A program made the position numbers and the translations under genes. Shown one piece after another: positions 7,715-19,193 of a DNA stretch of 64,000 nt. The notes below the pieces were generated by a model. It searched no databases. It had not been told where the DNA came from and worked only from the letters and a program-made list of their open reading frames with translations. The number at the start of each line of letters is the position of its first letter. The stretch's first letter is position 1. Source of the DNA: Lepidodermella squamata (lineage: Eukaryota; Gastrotricha); the NCBI GenBank assembly GCA_047495785.1, contig JBLDXI010000048.1, positions 124,001 through 188,000 of the forward strand, in the 5' to 3' direction.

Positions 7715-9429
7715 TCAACAAGCATCATCATCAAGCCACCCGTTATCTGTCATGAGGCCAATAATCGCGCGTCGATGGGCCGGGTCGAGGCCGGGCGGGT
7801 AGCGCAATTTGACGGCGCAGCCACGCCGCCTCGCGAGGTAGTCCTTCAAAATGGCCGTTTTCACGCCGAAATACTGCTTGTAGGACATTTTCATCGAGTG
7901 GCACATCTTGCGCTCGCGCTCCGTCATCATGTCCGCGAGTTCGGGCGCGTAGTCGTCGTAGCCGGTGGGCGACGCTGCCGACGACCGCGTCGGGTAGGAC
8001 CGCGTTGGCGATTCGACTCGGTTCGTCTGAGGCGAAACGGGCCGAGGCGAGCGTTTCACTTCGGCGATTTCAGCCATCTTCTTCGCGCCATTTCTGGCGC
8101 TTTTGACAGGCGAAGGCGATGGAGACGATTTTTCTTCTGAAATCAGAAATATTCGATGAAAATTCCCAGTTTATTAGAGAATTCATTGTTAGAAAAATTG
8201 AATACAAGCGTTTAAATGGATCACAAATTTCAAATAAATTCAGCATACGTTTGAGCTTGGTGACGCCCTGGCGTTTGAGATTCGACAGTTGTTTGACTCG
8301 GTCGCGCAGTTGCTTCTCCTTTTTGAGACTCTCGATTAAACTTCGCATCTCCTCGGCCGATTTGTACCGCGACAACGGCCGCAAATATTCGAAGCTAAAA
8401 ATTTCAAATAATTTAAATAATCAAAATTTATCAGAAAATTAATGACCAACTTTGAGAATATATCGTTTTTGGAAGGCTGCGCCTGGCTTTGCTGCGCCAT
8501 TTCTTTCGAGTCTTTCGACCGTTTTCCCGACGGCGGCGCGGTATTCGAGGTAGAAGCCGAAGGCTCAGCTGCGGCTGGGATTACGAGGCCATAATCACGA
8601 GCCACCATTTTGTGCTTAATTCGATTGTCCAGCCTCAACCGATACCGATCGATTTGCCACACTTTATACGCTGGGAATAAAAATAAAAAAAAATAGCAAA
8701 ATTAAGATTTCAAGATTAATTGGTTTACCTATTTGGTCCTCGTCGTCATCTGCTCGAAAAACGAGATCGGCAACGAGTTGTTCGGCGTTGTGGTCGTATT
8801 CTAGTTCGAAATCATCGCGAAACGGGTAGTAGCCCAACTCGCGCTTCTCATCCAGCGTCATTTCAACAGGCGGCAGCAGCGAAACTAAAAAAACTTATAA
8901 TAAATTAACAGAAATAACTGAAAATATAACAAACTTGGCTGGGCAGGTGTTGAATGGTCCTGAATGTCCATATCGAGTTTATTCGCATTGAAAACACGCC
9001 GCAGATTTCCCTCGACAAACATCGTCACAAAAAATACCGCACATTCTGCAAAAAAATTAAATGATTTTCTGCCATTTTTTCAAATTTTCTCAACAAACCC
9101 TCTGGAGTTCGGCTAGGCACAGATTTCGCAATATTAGTCCAATTTCCGAAGCCGTGATGCTCGACCCCATCCAATAGAGCCAACGTCTCAGATGCTGTCC
9201 ATGTGATAGGTTTGTCGAACAGGCGAAACTGCCCGGCATCCAGCACGAAGTAGTCGTGGTCTTTGCGGTGCGGCCCTGCCTCGGCGCCGGACGCAAAACA
9301 CGCAAGGCACTCGTAGAACTCGTCGCACTGCGCGCATTTCACGCCGACGCCGCCCAATTTTCGCAGGCAGTACGTACAGGGCGGGAAATTTTGCAAAACT
9401 CCACCGCTAGCTTCGTTCGATGAAGCCAT
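7715..9429 (-). CDS. ada2: transcriptional adapter ADA2
   Basis: Six exons on the minus strand: 9429-9099, 9045-8935, 8884-8729, 8670-8451, 8394-8249, 8136-7715. Phases close to give 461 residues, about the family length (~440). Domains in order: a ZZ zinc finger (C-x2-C...C-x2-C, starting PPCTYCLRKLGGVGVKCAQC, residues ~17-65); a SANT/Myb repeat (ITWTASETLALLDGVEHHG, then RTPEECAVFFVTMF, ~75-125); the conserved ADA2 middle region with EKRELGYYPFRDDFELEYD and DRYRLRLDNRIKHK; and a C-terminal SWIRM domain (last ~90 residues, MCHSMKMSYKQYFGVK). ADA2 activates the GCN5 acetyltransferase in SAGA (ADA2b type) or ATAC (ADA2a type), and acts in the nucleus. The type cannot be decided here. It is followed 400 bases upstream by WAVE in the same orientation. 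Confidence 0.95.
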
Positions 9430-9835
9430 TTCACCTCATTTTTTCATTAAAATCAGGGGAAAATACCTAAATAAATTTAAAAAATATTGTTGTTTATAAA
9501 TGTTTGCTATTATTTCTTTTCGTCAAAAAATTGCAGTATTAATTTTCGATATTAAAGCAAGAGACAGCCGACAGAAAACGATAATTTATAACACATAACT
9601 CGGAATTTTTCTTTGATGAGCTTGAATTCAATATGGAAGTCAGAACTGGATGGCGATACAGAGACAAAACAGACAGCGAGACAGCACCGCGTATAAAAAC
9701 AAGCGAAAATCGGAAGCGTTGATAATTTTCTACGTAATTCTCGAAAATTGAGTCAGAGTTTAATCGTTTATTCAGCTCAGAGCTAGTAGTAGCAAACAGA
9801 AAAAGGCACATTGGACGTGAAAATTGAACAGAAAA
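9430..9835. other. intergenic, ADA2 5' side / WAVE 3' side
   Basis: AT-rich spacer of 406 bases between two minus-strand genes. It should contain the ADA2 promoter and the WAVE 3' UTR. No motif stands out. Confidence 0.4.
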
Positions 9836-11470
9836 TCACGAATTCCATTTCGAATCCGCCGACATTTCACCGCCATCTGAATTGTCTTCATCCGAAGACG
9901 ACGAAGCCGAATCGCCGCCTGTTAGCGCCCGTCTCCTCGCCTCAATCGCCCGCTCCAGCATCGCGTGGATATCCGGCAACGCGCCGGGTTTACCCCCGGC
10001 ATTGCCCGGGCCTGATTGACCGGGTTTATTCGCGTTATTTGCACCGAAAAGGCGCGATGAAGATGTGGAGTTGGTCGAATTCGACGGCTGGTTGCCGTTC
10101 GAGCCGGAATCTGAGCCTTGCCTAGCGACTGGTTTCAACTTTGTGCCCTTTCGAATCGCCTCGAGTAAATTGTCGCGGTTATTCGATGTCGCCTGGGCTT
10201 TTTGGGCCTGTTCCATTTTCCCAGATGACGCGGCTGGTTTATCGGTTTTCGCACCAGGTGGGCCGGGTGGTGGTGGCGGCGGCGGAGGGGGAGGAGGTGG
10301 CGGTGCACCTCCCGAAGGCGGAGGAGGCGGTGGTGGGGGCGGTGGAGGTGCTGGTTGGAGATTTCCGCTCGAAACCGGTTGCTTTTTCAGAGTTTGAAGT
10401 TGCGGTAACGGAGGAGGAGGTGGTACAGCAGCTGCTGCTGAATTTTGCGGCGGAGGAGGTGGCGGCGGCGGGGGTGGGGGAGGCGCCGGTACATTCAGCC
10501 TCGACTGGCTATAAATCTGAGAATGAGCCTGCTGAGGCGGAGACATGGGCGGCGGTGGCGGGAACTCCTCGTCGATACACATATTCGGAGGTGGAGGCGG
10601 TAACATCGATTCATGTAAATTCGTAGTCGTGTTACTCGCATTGAAGTCGGCCTGGTCATTTCCGTACATATACGACGTATTTGTACCCATCGCTTGTGAC
10701 CTAGAGCCGTAATTCGACTCTGAGGCTACACTCATGTTTTCGAACTGTTGATACAACGAGTTGTTATCGTCCTGACTCGAAGCTGCGTAGTTATTCTGAG
10801 GCACGAATTCGCGACCTCGAGCCATAATTTGATTTGTTTCTTTCATCTGAGCGCGAGGTTTCACAACCTTATCGCGATGCATAGTTCCGATATGTTGTTG
10901 CTGCTGTTTAGCTAAATGCTTGCCATTTGCAATAGTTGGCTGTTGAAATTCACGCTCCAAGTTCTTCTTCCATAGCTCGAAGAAGAAATCCGGGTCGCTG
11001 TATGATTTTAAACAAGACTTCGCCCCGGGATCTTGGAATTTGTCGAACGCGTCAAGGGGCGGCGGTCTTGCGCATTGGTTGTATAAATCGAGAAGAGCTG
11101 GTGGGGTAGTGTGCTTCGTGAAGAAGTGTTGCTCTGTAGAGTGATGCAGATGAAACGGCATTCGCATCATCCACTTATCCGGCGTTTGCGTCTCTTCAAA
11201 ATCAGCACCATTGGATTGCTCTACCCGCTCTTTTAACACGTCGATCCTCTGCTGCAGGTTAGCAGTGCGTTTGCAGATGGCAGCAGCATCGGCAAGCAGC
11301 TCGGCAAAAATGTCTTCCACATGTTGAGACAGCAAACTCAACTGTTCGATTAGCTGACAAATTGACTCATGACTGAGAGCAATCAACGGATATTGTTCGT
11401 TAGCACCGTCGTCAAATCCATCCAATTGATTAGTGCCCCGCGGTTGAACGGAGCGTTTCAAGAAAGGCAT
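9836..11470 (-). CDS. WAVE/SCAR actin nucleation-promoting factor, intronless
   Basis: One uninterrupted frame of 544 residues. The WAVE homology domain starts at the very N-terminus (MPFLKRSVQPRG) and runs to ~170, including the family-typical DLYNQCARPPPLDAFDKF and SYSDPDFFFELWKKNLEREF. Then come a Q/basic stretch, long polyproline blocks (residues ~295-410) for profilin and SH3 binding, a WH2 motif (NLLEAIRKGTKLKPV, ~434-448), a connector helix (ARRRAL region) and an acidic tail ending near a single tryptophan (SKWNS). WAVE relays Rac signals to the Arp2/3 complex at the leading edge within the WAVE regulatory complex. The tryptophan has few acidic neighbours compared with vertebrate WAVEs. 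Absence of introns in a gene this size contrasts with all multi-exon neighbours and may reflect retroposition or intron loss. Confidence 0.95.
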   Translation of the reverse strand: MPFLKRSVQPRGTNQLDGFDDGANEQYPLIALSHESICQLIEQLSLLSQHVEDIFAELLADAAAICKRTANLQQRIDVLKERVEQSNGADFEETQTPDKWMMRMPFHLHHSTEQHFFTKHTTPPALLDLYNQCARPPPLDAFDKFQDPGAKSCLKSYSDPDFFFELWKKNLEREFQQPTIANGKHLAKQQQQHIGTMHRDKVVKPRAQMKETNQIMARGREFVPQNNYAASSQDDNNSLYQQFENMSVASESNYGSRSQAMGTNTSYMYGNDQADFNASNTTTNLHESMLPPPPPNMCIDEEFPPPPPMSPPQQAHSQIYSQSRLNVPAPPPPPPPPPPPPQNSAAAAVPPPPPLPQLQTLKKQPVSSGNLQPAPPPPPPPPPPPSGGAPPPPPPPPPPPPPGPPGAKTDKPAASSGKMEQAQKAQATSNNRDNLLEAIRKGTKLKPVARQGSDSGSNGNQPSNSTNSTSSSRLFGANNANKPGQSGPGNAGGKPGALPDIHAMLERAIEARRRALTGGDSASSSSDEDNSDGGEMSADSKWNS

Positions 11471-12709
11471 GCAGCCACACTGAGTAACAAACTCTCAATA
11501 AGGCAACGTTTCTAAATAATCCTAAAAAATCAATGAAATGTAAAGCTTATTGAGAACTGATAACTAGAGGCGAGAACTTCAGTCAGCAGCCAGCAGCACA
11601 CAGCTTGAATACTTGATTTGTAATTTACGTATAACCTACACCTGACAATTCAGCGGATCAAATGACATGTATCGTCTGCGGGATTTCGACAACTAGCGGG
11701 AAGCGGGAAGCGGGACGGGGCATAATCCACGATCAACGAGCAACGTAAGATTTTCGGCAACAAGGCAACAGACCGTAGATGTTGCAAGATGAGACCGAGG
11801 TGCAAACAGCAGCCACATAGATGGTGGGTTCGTGGTTCACAGTTCACAAAGTTTACCGCCAACTTCTTGCTTGGGCCGCTTTTGTGGTCATCGCCGAGAA
11901 CTGAAACATTGGCCGAGAGCCTTGGAAAGTGGGACTCGTTCTCGCTAGAAAGATTTTTCGAGCGCAAATATTTTAAAAAAATTCGAACAATTTTCAAAAG
12001 GTTTCCACAGATGTTGCAGTCAAATATCATTTACAGTTATTGCCATGAATTTAATTCATAATTGAAAAGATAATTTTTGATGAATCATTTTTTGCGGGCT
12101 CTTGGTTGGTCCGTTGCTTGGTCGGCCGTACATACGAAGGTTTGCCTGTGCTTCTCGCTCGTTCTCTGCATGTGTTTTTCCTGCTTCATGCTAGCTGCTG
12201 CTGCCTGACATTTCATTACTAACGCCTCCGCTTAAATAGCGCTAGCTTGAGAGTTTTCGTCATTTCGACGCAATAAACGGGACTTTTCATATCTGTTATT
12301 TTGCTAACGACCCTTGCCCTAAACCACGTTGATAGATAACCAATCTTCACAATTTACATAGATTTCACACGCCCTGTCTACGTAAACTACAGTTTTCAAT
12401 AGCGTGGCGCTTATTTGTTTTTGATATAATTCATTGCTGCTAATTAAGGTCGGTCAAACTCTCCGATCGCGTGCTCTTCAGGTGCTCTTAAATTCATGTT
12501 ATCACGTTGCTTTCTGAGGTCAAAGTCGTGTCATTTCTATTTAAATGCCCAAGTTCGACTGTATTCAGCAGTTGATACATCTTTTATCAATTCATCACAT
12601 TTTTAATAGTTCATTTAATCATTTTCTCCATTGATTATAGGGTCACCTCTTTTTTCTTTGTTAATTAAAAACTAGCAAGTGCGTACTGGTCTCCAACGCC
12701 AACACCTGT
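11471..12709. other. divergent promoter region, WAVE (-) and ODC (+)
   Basis: 1.2 kb between the two start codons, which point away from each other. It should carry both promoters and 5' UTRs. A TATA-like TATTTAAAT lies at 12538-12546. Open frames at 11650-12061 show no protein signature. Confidence 0.5.
12538..12546 (+). promoter_or_regulatory. candidate TATA box for ODC
   Basis: TATTTAAAT, followed about 25 bases on by an initiator-like ATTCAGCAG and about 165 bases later by the ODC start codon. Suggested by spacing only. Confidence 0.3.
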
Positions 12710-14954
12710 ATGCTAGCTGTTACTCACAACAATGCCTCCCTGGAATCCTTTCACGTTCGCCGCATTGGCTATGATATTAGTAATCTAGCCATCGCGAGCG
12801 TTGGATTAGCGGTTCTCGATCGCCTCGAGAAGTTTACGCCGCCAAAGTCGAAATCGGCTGAGCTGGAGGATGAATGTTTTCATCTGACTTGCTTCGACGA
12901 CGATGATTACAATGGTGAAAACTTCCCGAATCCGAGAATTGCATCAACATCTCATGCGTTAACTCTGGACCATGTTTTGGAACGCGAAATCGAAAATGGC
13001 GACGGCGAGGAGCCATTTTTCGTCGGGGATCTAGGCATTGTTGTGAAACAGTTCGACAAATGGAAGTCGCTTCTACCGCGTATCGAACCATTTTACGCAA
13101 TCAAGTGCAATACCGACAAGGTACTGCTGAACACCCTGGAGAAGCTAGGCACGGGCTTCGACTGCGCATCGAAGGCTGAGATCCAGACTATGCTGGACAT
13201 GGGCGTTGAACCATCGCGTATTATCTACGCGAACCCGTGCAAGCCCGCTTCGCACATTCGCTACGCCCGCGAGAAGGGCGTTCGCATGATGACGTTCGAC
13301 AACTTGACCGAGCTGGTCAAGATCAAGCAGGACTACCCTGAGGCTGAGCTTGTCCTGCGCATCGTCACCGATGATTCCAAGTCTGTCTGCCGGTTCAGTG
13401 TTAAATTCGGCGCTGCTCTGTCTTCCGTCGAGCCGTTGCTCGCGGCAGCGCTTGCAATGCAGCTCAAGGTAATCGGCGTCAGTTTCCACGTAGGCTCCGG
13501 TTGCTACGACGCTGCGCAGTACAACGACGCCCTGAAATCGGCGCGTTTCGTTTTTGACACGGCCGCTAAGTTGGGATACGACCAATCGTTCCACTTTCTA
13601 GACATTGGCGGAGGTTTCCCGGGTAGCGAGGACGGTCAGGTCACCTTTGAACAAATCGCTCGCGTCTGCAACGCTTCGTTGGATGAGTTTTTCCCGGCTG
13701 CTGAGTTCCCGCATGTTCGTGTTATTGCCGAGCCGGGCCGTTATTTTGCTTCGGCTGCTTTCGCGCTGGCGGTTTGCATCACGTCGTGCCGTGTTATGGC
13801 CGAGAAGAATGATGAAACAAACTCGCTGTCAAAGAAATTCATGTATTACGTGAACGGTGAGTACTTACGCTATCATTAATGTTCATCTCAAAATATTTAA
13901 AAAAAATTCATTTTTCCCCTCCGATAAATTGTCTCTTCATTTTGGGGCTATCATTATTCGTTTAATTGTTATCTCGACATTCGGTCGTGTTTTCGTGACA
14001 ATGACTCACTCGGTTGGGGAGAAAAAAAGCGAGCAGCTGTTTGTAGCGAGGTTGAGTGGCTTATTTACATAGCGTGTAGATTATATTATCATGAAAAACA
14101 GCCTGCTAATCGCATGCGAAATTCTGAAAGGTGGAAAGTACACCAGGCGCTTGTGAATCATCAATTTCTGGCTTACTTCCAAAGTTTTTTTACCTGTCGA
14201 CAAAAGCTTCTATTTGATCAAGAAAACTGTTTAGGTAAATAACCAAAAATAAATCTCCTTGCATCTGGGGGCTCAGCGGGTAAATTTTACATCTCACAGT
14301 AGATCGAGGGCGTTATTTGATTATTTATAAGGTTTCAGGGGTTTGCTTCAATATTTGCTTACCGGGGTCACCATATTTCTGACCTTTTTGTTAAAACACG
14401 TTCATTTGGACTGACGAGAACAAAAAAGCTTGTTGAACTTGAAAACTCGAGACCGGAATTAAAAATAAGGTGATGAATGTGATTTTATTTATAATATATT
14501 CAGCGCAAAATGACCTGAAATAAGTTTCTGATTTCCCTATAAAAAGCGAACCATTTTCTGATTTAATTTATTGTTCTGAAATTTGCTGAAATTTTAATGT
14601 TGATTATAAATTGCAGATGGCGTCTACGGTTCGTTCAACTGTGTGCTATTCGACCACGCTGTCGTGCGCCCGGAAGTGTTCACGCAACACGGCCGTTTCC
14701 TGAGCCGCCTCGGCGAGAACGCGATGCAGGAGGTGCACGCGTGCTCCGTTTGGGGCCCGACGTGCGACTCGATGGACTGCATCCTGAAGGAGCTCGAACT
14801 GCCGGAGCTCGACGTCGGCGACTGGCTCGTCTTCCGCCAGATGGGCGCGTACACGATGGCGGCCGCCAGCACCTTCAACGGCTTCCCGCGCTCCAAAGTC
14901 GTCTACCTGAACCAGGAAGCTTGGCGCCAGTCTGCGACCTGCATTTCTGCCTAG
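12710..14954 (+). CDS. odc: ornithine decarboxylase
   Basis: Two exons, 12710-13856 and 14617-14954 (donor GTGAGT, acceptor TTGCAG), give 494 residues. The enzyme makes putrescine from ornithine with pyridoxal phosphate, the first step of polyamine synthesis, in the cytosol as a dimer. Visible motifs: FYAIKCN with the PLP lysine at about residue 132; GTGFDCASKAEIQ; RIIYANPCK; MMTFD; the SFHVGSGC loop; DIGGGFPGSED; EPGRYF; MYYVNDGVYGSFNC at the splice junction; and WGPTCDSMD with the catalytic cysteine at ~432. All key residues are present, so it is an active decarboxylase rather than an antizyme inhibitor. Odd: the region before FFVGDLG is about 65 residues longer than in mammals, with acidic stretches. 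The chain stops about 62 residues after the catalytic cysteine, without the mammalian-type C-terminal degron. ATG choice: the frame is closed by TAA only ~48 bases upstream. Confidence 0.97.
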
Positions 14955-15005
14955 AAAATTATCGTCACCAAGCCGCGCATTTAGGCCCAGTATTAGAGGC
15001 AAAAA

Positions 15006-15011
15006 AATAAA
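15006..15011 (+). terminator. poly(A) signal of ODC
   Basis: AATAAA, 52 bases after the ODC stop. The next gene (CLP1) starts 184 bases further on. Confidence 0.65.
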
Positions 15012-15194
15012 GACAAACATTCGTTTTTAGGCTATAATTTCATGATTTATTGGGCTTATTTGTCTCGTAATAATAATAATAATAATTAATCGTTAATTAA
15101 TTCACCCTAATAATTAAATAGAGCGGCTTAATAAAATCGGAATAAAACTTGTTGTTATTGTGTGTGATTATTTTTAAGATATTTAATACTTGTA

Positions 15195-18100
15195 ATGAGT
15201 GACGTTCAGGAATTTGACGATGCCGAGTTCCAGCTCGACCCCGACTGCGAGTTGCGCTTCGAAGTCGCCGCAGCCCTGCCGCCCGGTTCGGTGATCGCCT
15301 CGTCGAAAGCGAAGAGTAAAAGCGAGGCGGGAGGCGGTGGCGGAGATTCTTCGCAGCAGGGCGGGTCATCAGCTGCGATCCCGCTAGCTGGGCTTGAGCT
15401 CGAGTTGATGCGCGGCAACGCGGAGCTGTTCGGCACCGAGCTGGCGAAGAACGTCACGTACACGTTTGCGGCCGAGTCGAAACTGGCGATTTTCACGTGG
15501 CACGGCGCGACGGTGCGCCTGCGCGGCCGCTGCGAGGTGTGCTACGTCGCCCGCGAGACGCCCATGGTCACGTACTTGAACACGCACGCGGCGCTCGACC
15601 AGCTGCGACGCCGCGCCGCCGAAGAGTGGGCCCTTCAAGAGGTGAGATTCAGCGTTGTGTCACTATTTAAATTTTCGGGAAAAAATTGAGGAAATATTAG
15701 CGTTTACGGAAAAACCTGAAATGTTCGAATGTTCGTAACTAACAGGTTTGAAAAAGTGTAAAAAATGTATTAAAATCAAGAATATAAGCTTTCGTTGGAA
15801 ATGAAAAAAATGAGGAAAAATTCAGATAATTACTGAATCAGTTACCATAGGGTTTTTTCCATCTCGCTGCTAGTTTCATATATCATCATTTCCTCCCTTG
15901 TGCTCGATTTTTGAGCTTAAGTAGGCTTGAGTTTCATTAAAGCCTCGTTTGCGGTTAGATATTCTACGCCACACGCCTACCCAGTTTTTCTTGAAGGGCT
16001 TAAATAAGGGAGCCATTTTGGGATACTTCGCATGTGAGCTGCTATGTTTAATCGATTGACGAAATGCCTCAGACCAGGCGACCCCTTTTGTTGCTCGAAA
16101 GCTCAGTTAGTTATGCTTCACGGGTGCAGCTAGTTCTTTGATTTTGCGAGACGAATCGAAGTCATCGTATTCGAGTTTGGTTTGTACCGCATCAACTCTG
16201 AATCCTCCTTCATCGCTGATAAATTGAGCTATGGTGATTTAGGGGCTTCGCAAGAAGTCGCAGGATTTTTCCGTCTTAGTTTTGTTGCCATGCTCATCAT
16301 CGCGTTGAGCATTGAGCGGATTTCGGCAGATGTCCATGACCGGATTTTCACGGTCTATTCATCTTGCTTCGTTGGCCGAAGCTTGCATCGAGGCTTGCAA
16401 TTCCCACGAACTTATTCGATTCTGGAGAACATTACGAGGCAAGGCGCCGAGTATGGAACCCTTGAATGCTTTATAATAAATCGATGGCATCAGACTTGCG
16501 TAGGGATACATCAACGACGCCGAAGGAGCACCATCTGGTGCATAGTGTAGTGAGACTTCTTAGATGAGAATTGCGCCAATTTTCGTTCTAAAATTCGAAA
16601 GTAGAATGTCAGCATGTTTTATTTGCTTGTTTGTTCGAGAGTTGCAGAACTTAATCATATCAGATATGGCTGGTCTGGGTAGACATCATCCGGCAGAACT
16701 GATCCTTCAACCCAAGCAGGATTCTCATGATCGGACTGACGTTTTAGGTCGGATTTTCTCAATAGACAAAAACCAAAGAAATGCTGAACCCTTCTGGTAA
16801 ATTTGAACCTGAAATGGTCTTACAATCAGAGAATTCCTCTTACCTATTGCTTTATCCTATTCATTTGAGTCTAGCATTTACATTCTTATCGATTAAATTT
16901 ATTCGATATATATATTTTGTTGAATTAATGTAAACTTCTGCGGGAAATCGAGTAATTTTTTACAATATTTTTTCCAGGCTGAGACGGCTAAAAAAGCGAA
17001 AGAGGCGAAGCCGCCGACTGGCGATGGCGCTGAGCCGGAAGAAGAAGAGCCAAAGCCGGATATTCGCGGCCCGCGCGTGTTCGTCGCTGGCCCGGCTGAC
17101 GTTGGCAAAGCCTCGCTGTGCCGCATCCTCGTCAACTACGCCGTTCGGTCGGGCTGGTCGCCGATTTTCGTCGATCTCGACCCGAGTGACAGCCAAATCT
17201 CAATGCCGTGCACAATTGGCGCAGTCATCGCCGATCGACAGGTAAAAAAGGAGGATAAAACCTACCTGGATGCCTTCACGTCGAATATTTGGCGACCTTG
17301 AAAATTGATTGAAAATTTAATTTTTCTAATTTCTGAGATGTTTCAGAATTTGGTAAAAATCCAAAAATAATGCAATAAATTTTCAAATTTATTTTTAATT
17401 AAGAATTATTCTTCAACCGCCAGCAAACTCCCTCTTTTTGCAGCGAATTTTTATTAGTGAATTCCGTCTACTTAGATTGGCGTGGAAGAGTCTTACGGCG
17501 AAATGGCGCCGCTGATGTACAATTTCGGGCACCACTCGCCGAGCGCCAACACGCAGCTGTACAATCTGCTGATCGCGAATTTAGCCGAAGCCGTGAGTCT
17601 GCGCACGAAGTCGGCGAAAAACGCGGCTGTCTCTGGCGTGATCGTGCGCGCGTCGAACTGGGTGCGAGCCGACGGCTACCAGTGCCTGGTCCACGCGGCG
17701 ACGTCCTTCGACGCCGACGTCGTACTAGTCCTCGACCAAGAGCGGTTGTGTTCGCAGCTGAAGCGCGAATTGCCGTCGCATGTCAAGGTGGTGCTGCTGC
17801 CTAAATCGGGCGGCGTTGTTTCGCGGTCGAAAGAACAGCGAATTGCGACGCGAGATGTGCGGATCAAGCAGTATTTCTATGGCGATCGAACGCCACGCTC
17901 GCTAACAGCCTGCCATTTGTTCCCTCAGGTTTGCTATTTTTTTCGATATTTTTCTCATTAAAATCGATAATGTTTTTGGTCACTCAATTTGCGTCGTGAA
18001 AATGAACCATGGTCCGTGTCCGTAGCTATTCAAGCGTGTAGCGCCACTGACTTGTTTGATCAATATAATTGATAAATTTCCTGATAAGTTCTAAAAATTC

Positions 18101-18793
18101 TGTTTTCCTCATGTTAACGGTCAATCACGTTGTATAAATCACGCGGTAGATCGCTCATCAACACTGGATTGATCGCAAGGAGAAGTCCGTCTTCGACCGT
18201 GAAAGTCCTGACTAGTTTGCGAAATTTTAGCCTTCCTGTTGTCCCTAATTCGAGGCGACGAATGATTTTAGACCTCAAATCGCGTGAATCAGCAGTTCAG
18301 CGTTAAGATAGAGGTTCAAAGGGGAAGTCGAAATTTCATGCATAAGTACAGCTATGAGACTAAGAGGGATGGGTTTTCGAACACAGATCTTCCCAAAATT
18401 TCCAGTCAATTTCTTTCCTAACTTGTAGATTTTTCAATTTTCTAGGTATTCGACGTGCGGTTCAGCGACGTGACGGTGTTCAAAATCGGCTTCGAAGCGC
18501 CGGTGCCTGACTCGTGCCTGCCCATCGGCCTGCGCGTCGAAGACCGCTCGACCAGCCTCGTGCCAGTCGCCCCGTCCTCAACCACCCTCCTCCACCGCCT
18601 TCTCGCGGTTTCTCAGGCCACGGAAGAGGACGAAGTCGTCGCATCGCCGCTACTCGGCTTTTGCGTGGCAACCGCAGTCGATGACACTCGAAAAATGATG
18701 ACCGTCTTAGCGCCATCCGCCCGCCCACTGCCCAACCACCCGAGTACGATTTTACTGCTCACGGAACACGCTTTCATCGAACGCGGATTTTGA
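15195..18793 (+). CDS. clp1: CLP1 polyribonucleotide 5'-hydroxyl kinase / cleavage factor subunit
   Basis: Four exons: 15195-15641, 16978-17241, 17476-17928, 18446-18793, all phase 0, giving 503 residues (human ~425). Order: N-terminal beta domain (LDPDCELRFEV...ELFGTELAKNVTYTF...AIFTWHGATVRLRG), a Gly/Ser insert (~35-60), a Lys/Glu/Pro linker (~150-175), the P-loop domain (GPADVGKASLCRILVNYAVR, LDPSDSQISMPCTIGA, GYQCLVHAATSFDADVVLVLDQERL, LLPKSGGVVSRSKEQR, YFYG) and the C-terminal domain ending ERGF. In animals CLP1 phosphorylates RNA 5' ends, works with the tRNA splicing endonuclease and sits in pre-mRNA cleavage factor II. Odd: Walker A reads GK-A-S, so the residue after the catalytic lysine (K~193) is Ala instead of Ser/Thr. 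The extra length comes from the insert and linker. Intron 1 (1.3 kb) holds no recognised gene. Confidence 0.95.
15642..16977 (+). other. CLP1 intron 1, no recognised content
   Basis: Large intron (1336 bases) bounded by GTGAGA and TTTTCCAG. An open frame at 16182-16550 has no signature, and no terminal inverted repeats were seen. Confidence 0.5.
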
Positions 18794-18863
18794 GTGATTT
18801 CGAACTAAAGTCATCTCTTCGTTTATCCTCGATTTGGTTTTTTATAATATACAATTTTTTGAA

Positions 18864-18869
18864 AATAAA
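18864..18869 (+). terminator. poly(A) signal of CLP1
   Basis: AATAAA about 70 bases after the CLP1 stop codon. Confidence 0.6.
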
Positions 18870-19193
18870 AATTCGATGCTTTGAAAATCCTCGAATTCGT
18901 ATAACTTCGACCTCCAAATCTCCATTTATTCAATGATAGAAAATTCAAAAACTCTCAGGCAATTATGATGGAATTACCAATAGCAGTTTGATTGAGAAAA
19001 TAAGGGATTGAGAAAAATTCGAATTTGGCCCGATTTTCAGAGAATTATCGGCTGGACTATTCAAAAAAGGGAAATAAACTGATCAATAGCTAATTAAACA
19101 CTATTTTTGCAGGTTATTGTACATTACCTATTGGTCATTCAATTTATTTTAAAAAAATTCAAATTATTTTTAGATGATTTAGTGTTGAAAATA

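Noticed and set aside
10065-10626. Long plus-strand open frames with poly-Gly runs opposite the WAVE gene
   Set aside because: They are the complement of the WAVE polyproline codons; no independent signal, start context or family.
12710-14954. Antizyme inhibitor instead of ornithine decarboxylase
   Set aside because: PLP lysine, catalytic Cys and substrate-loop residues are all present.
16182-16550. A gene nested in CLP1 intron 1
   Set aside because: No start context, splice partners or family motif.
19107-19193. Upstream start for TM2D2 at 19107
   Set aside because: It adds residues before a perfect signal peptide, and crosses an acceptor-like site; 19194 is the better start.
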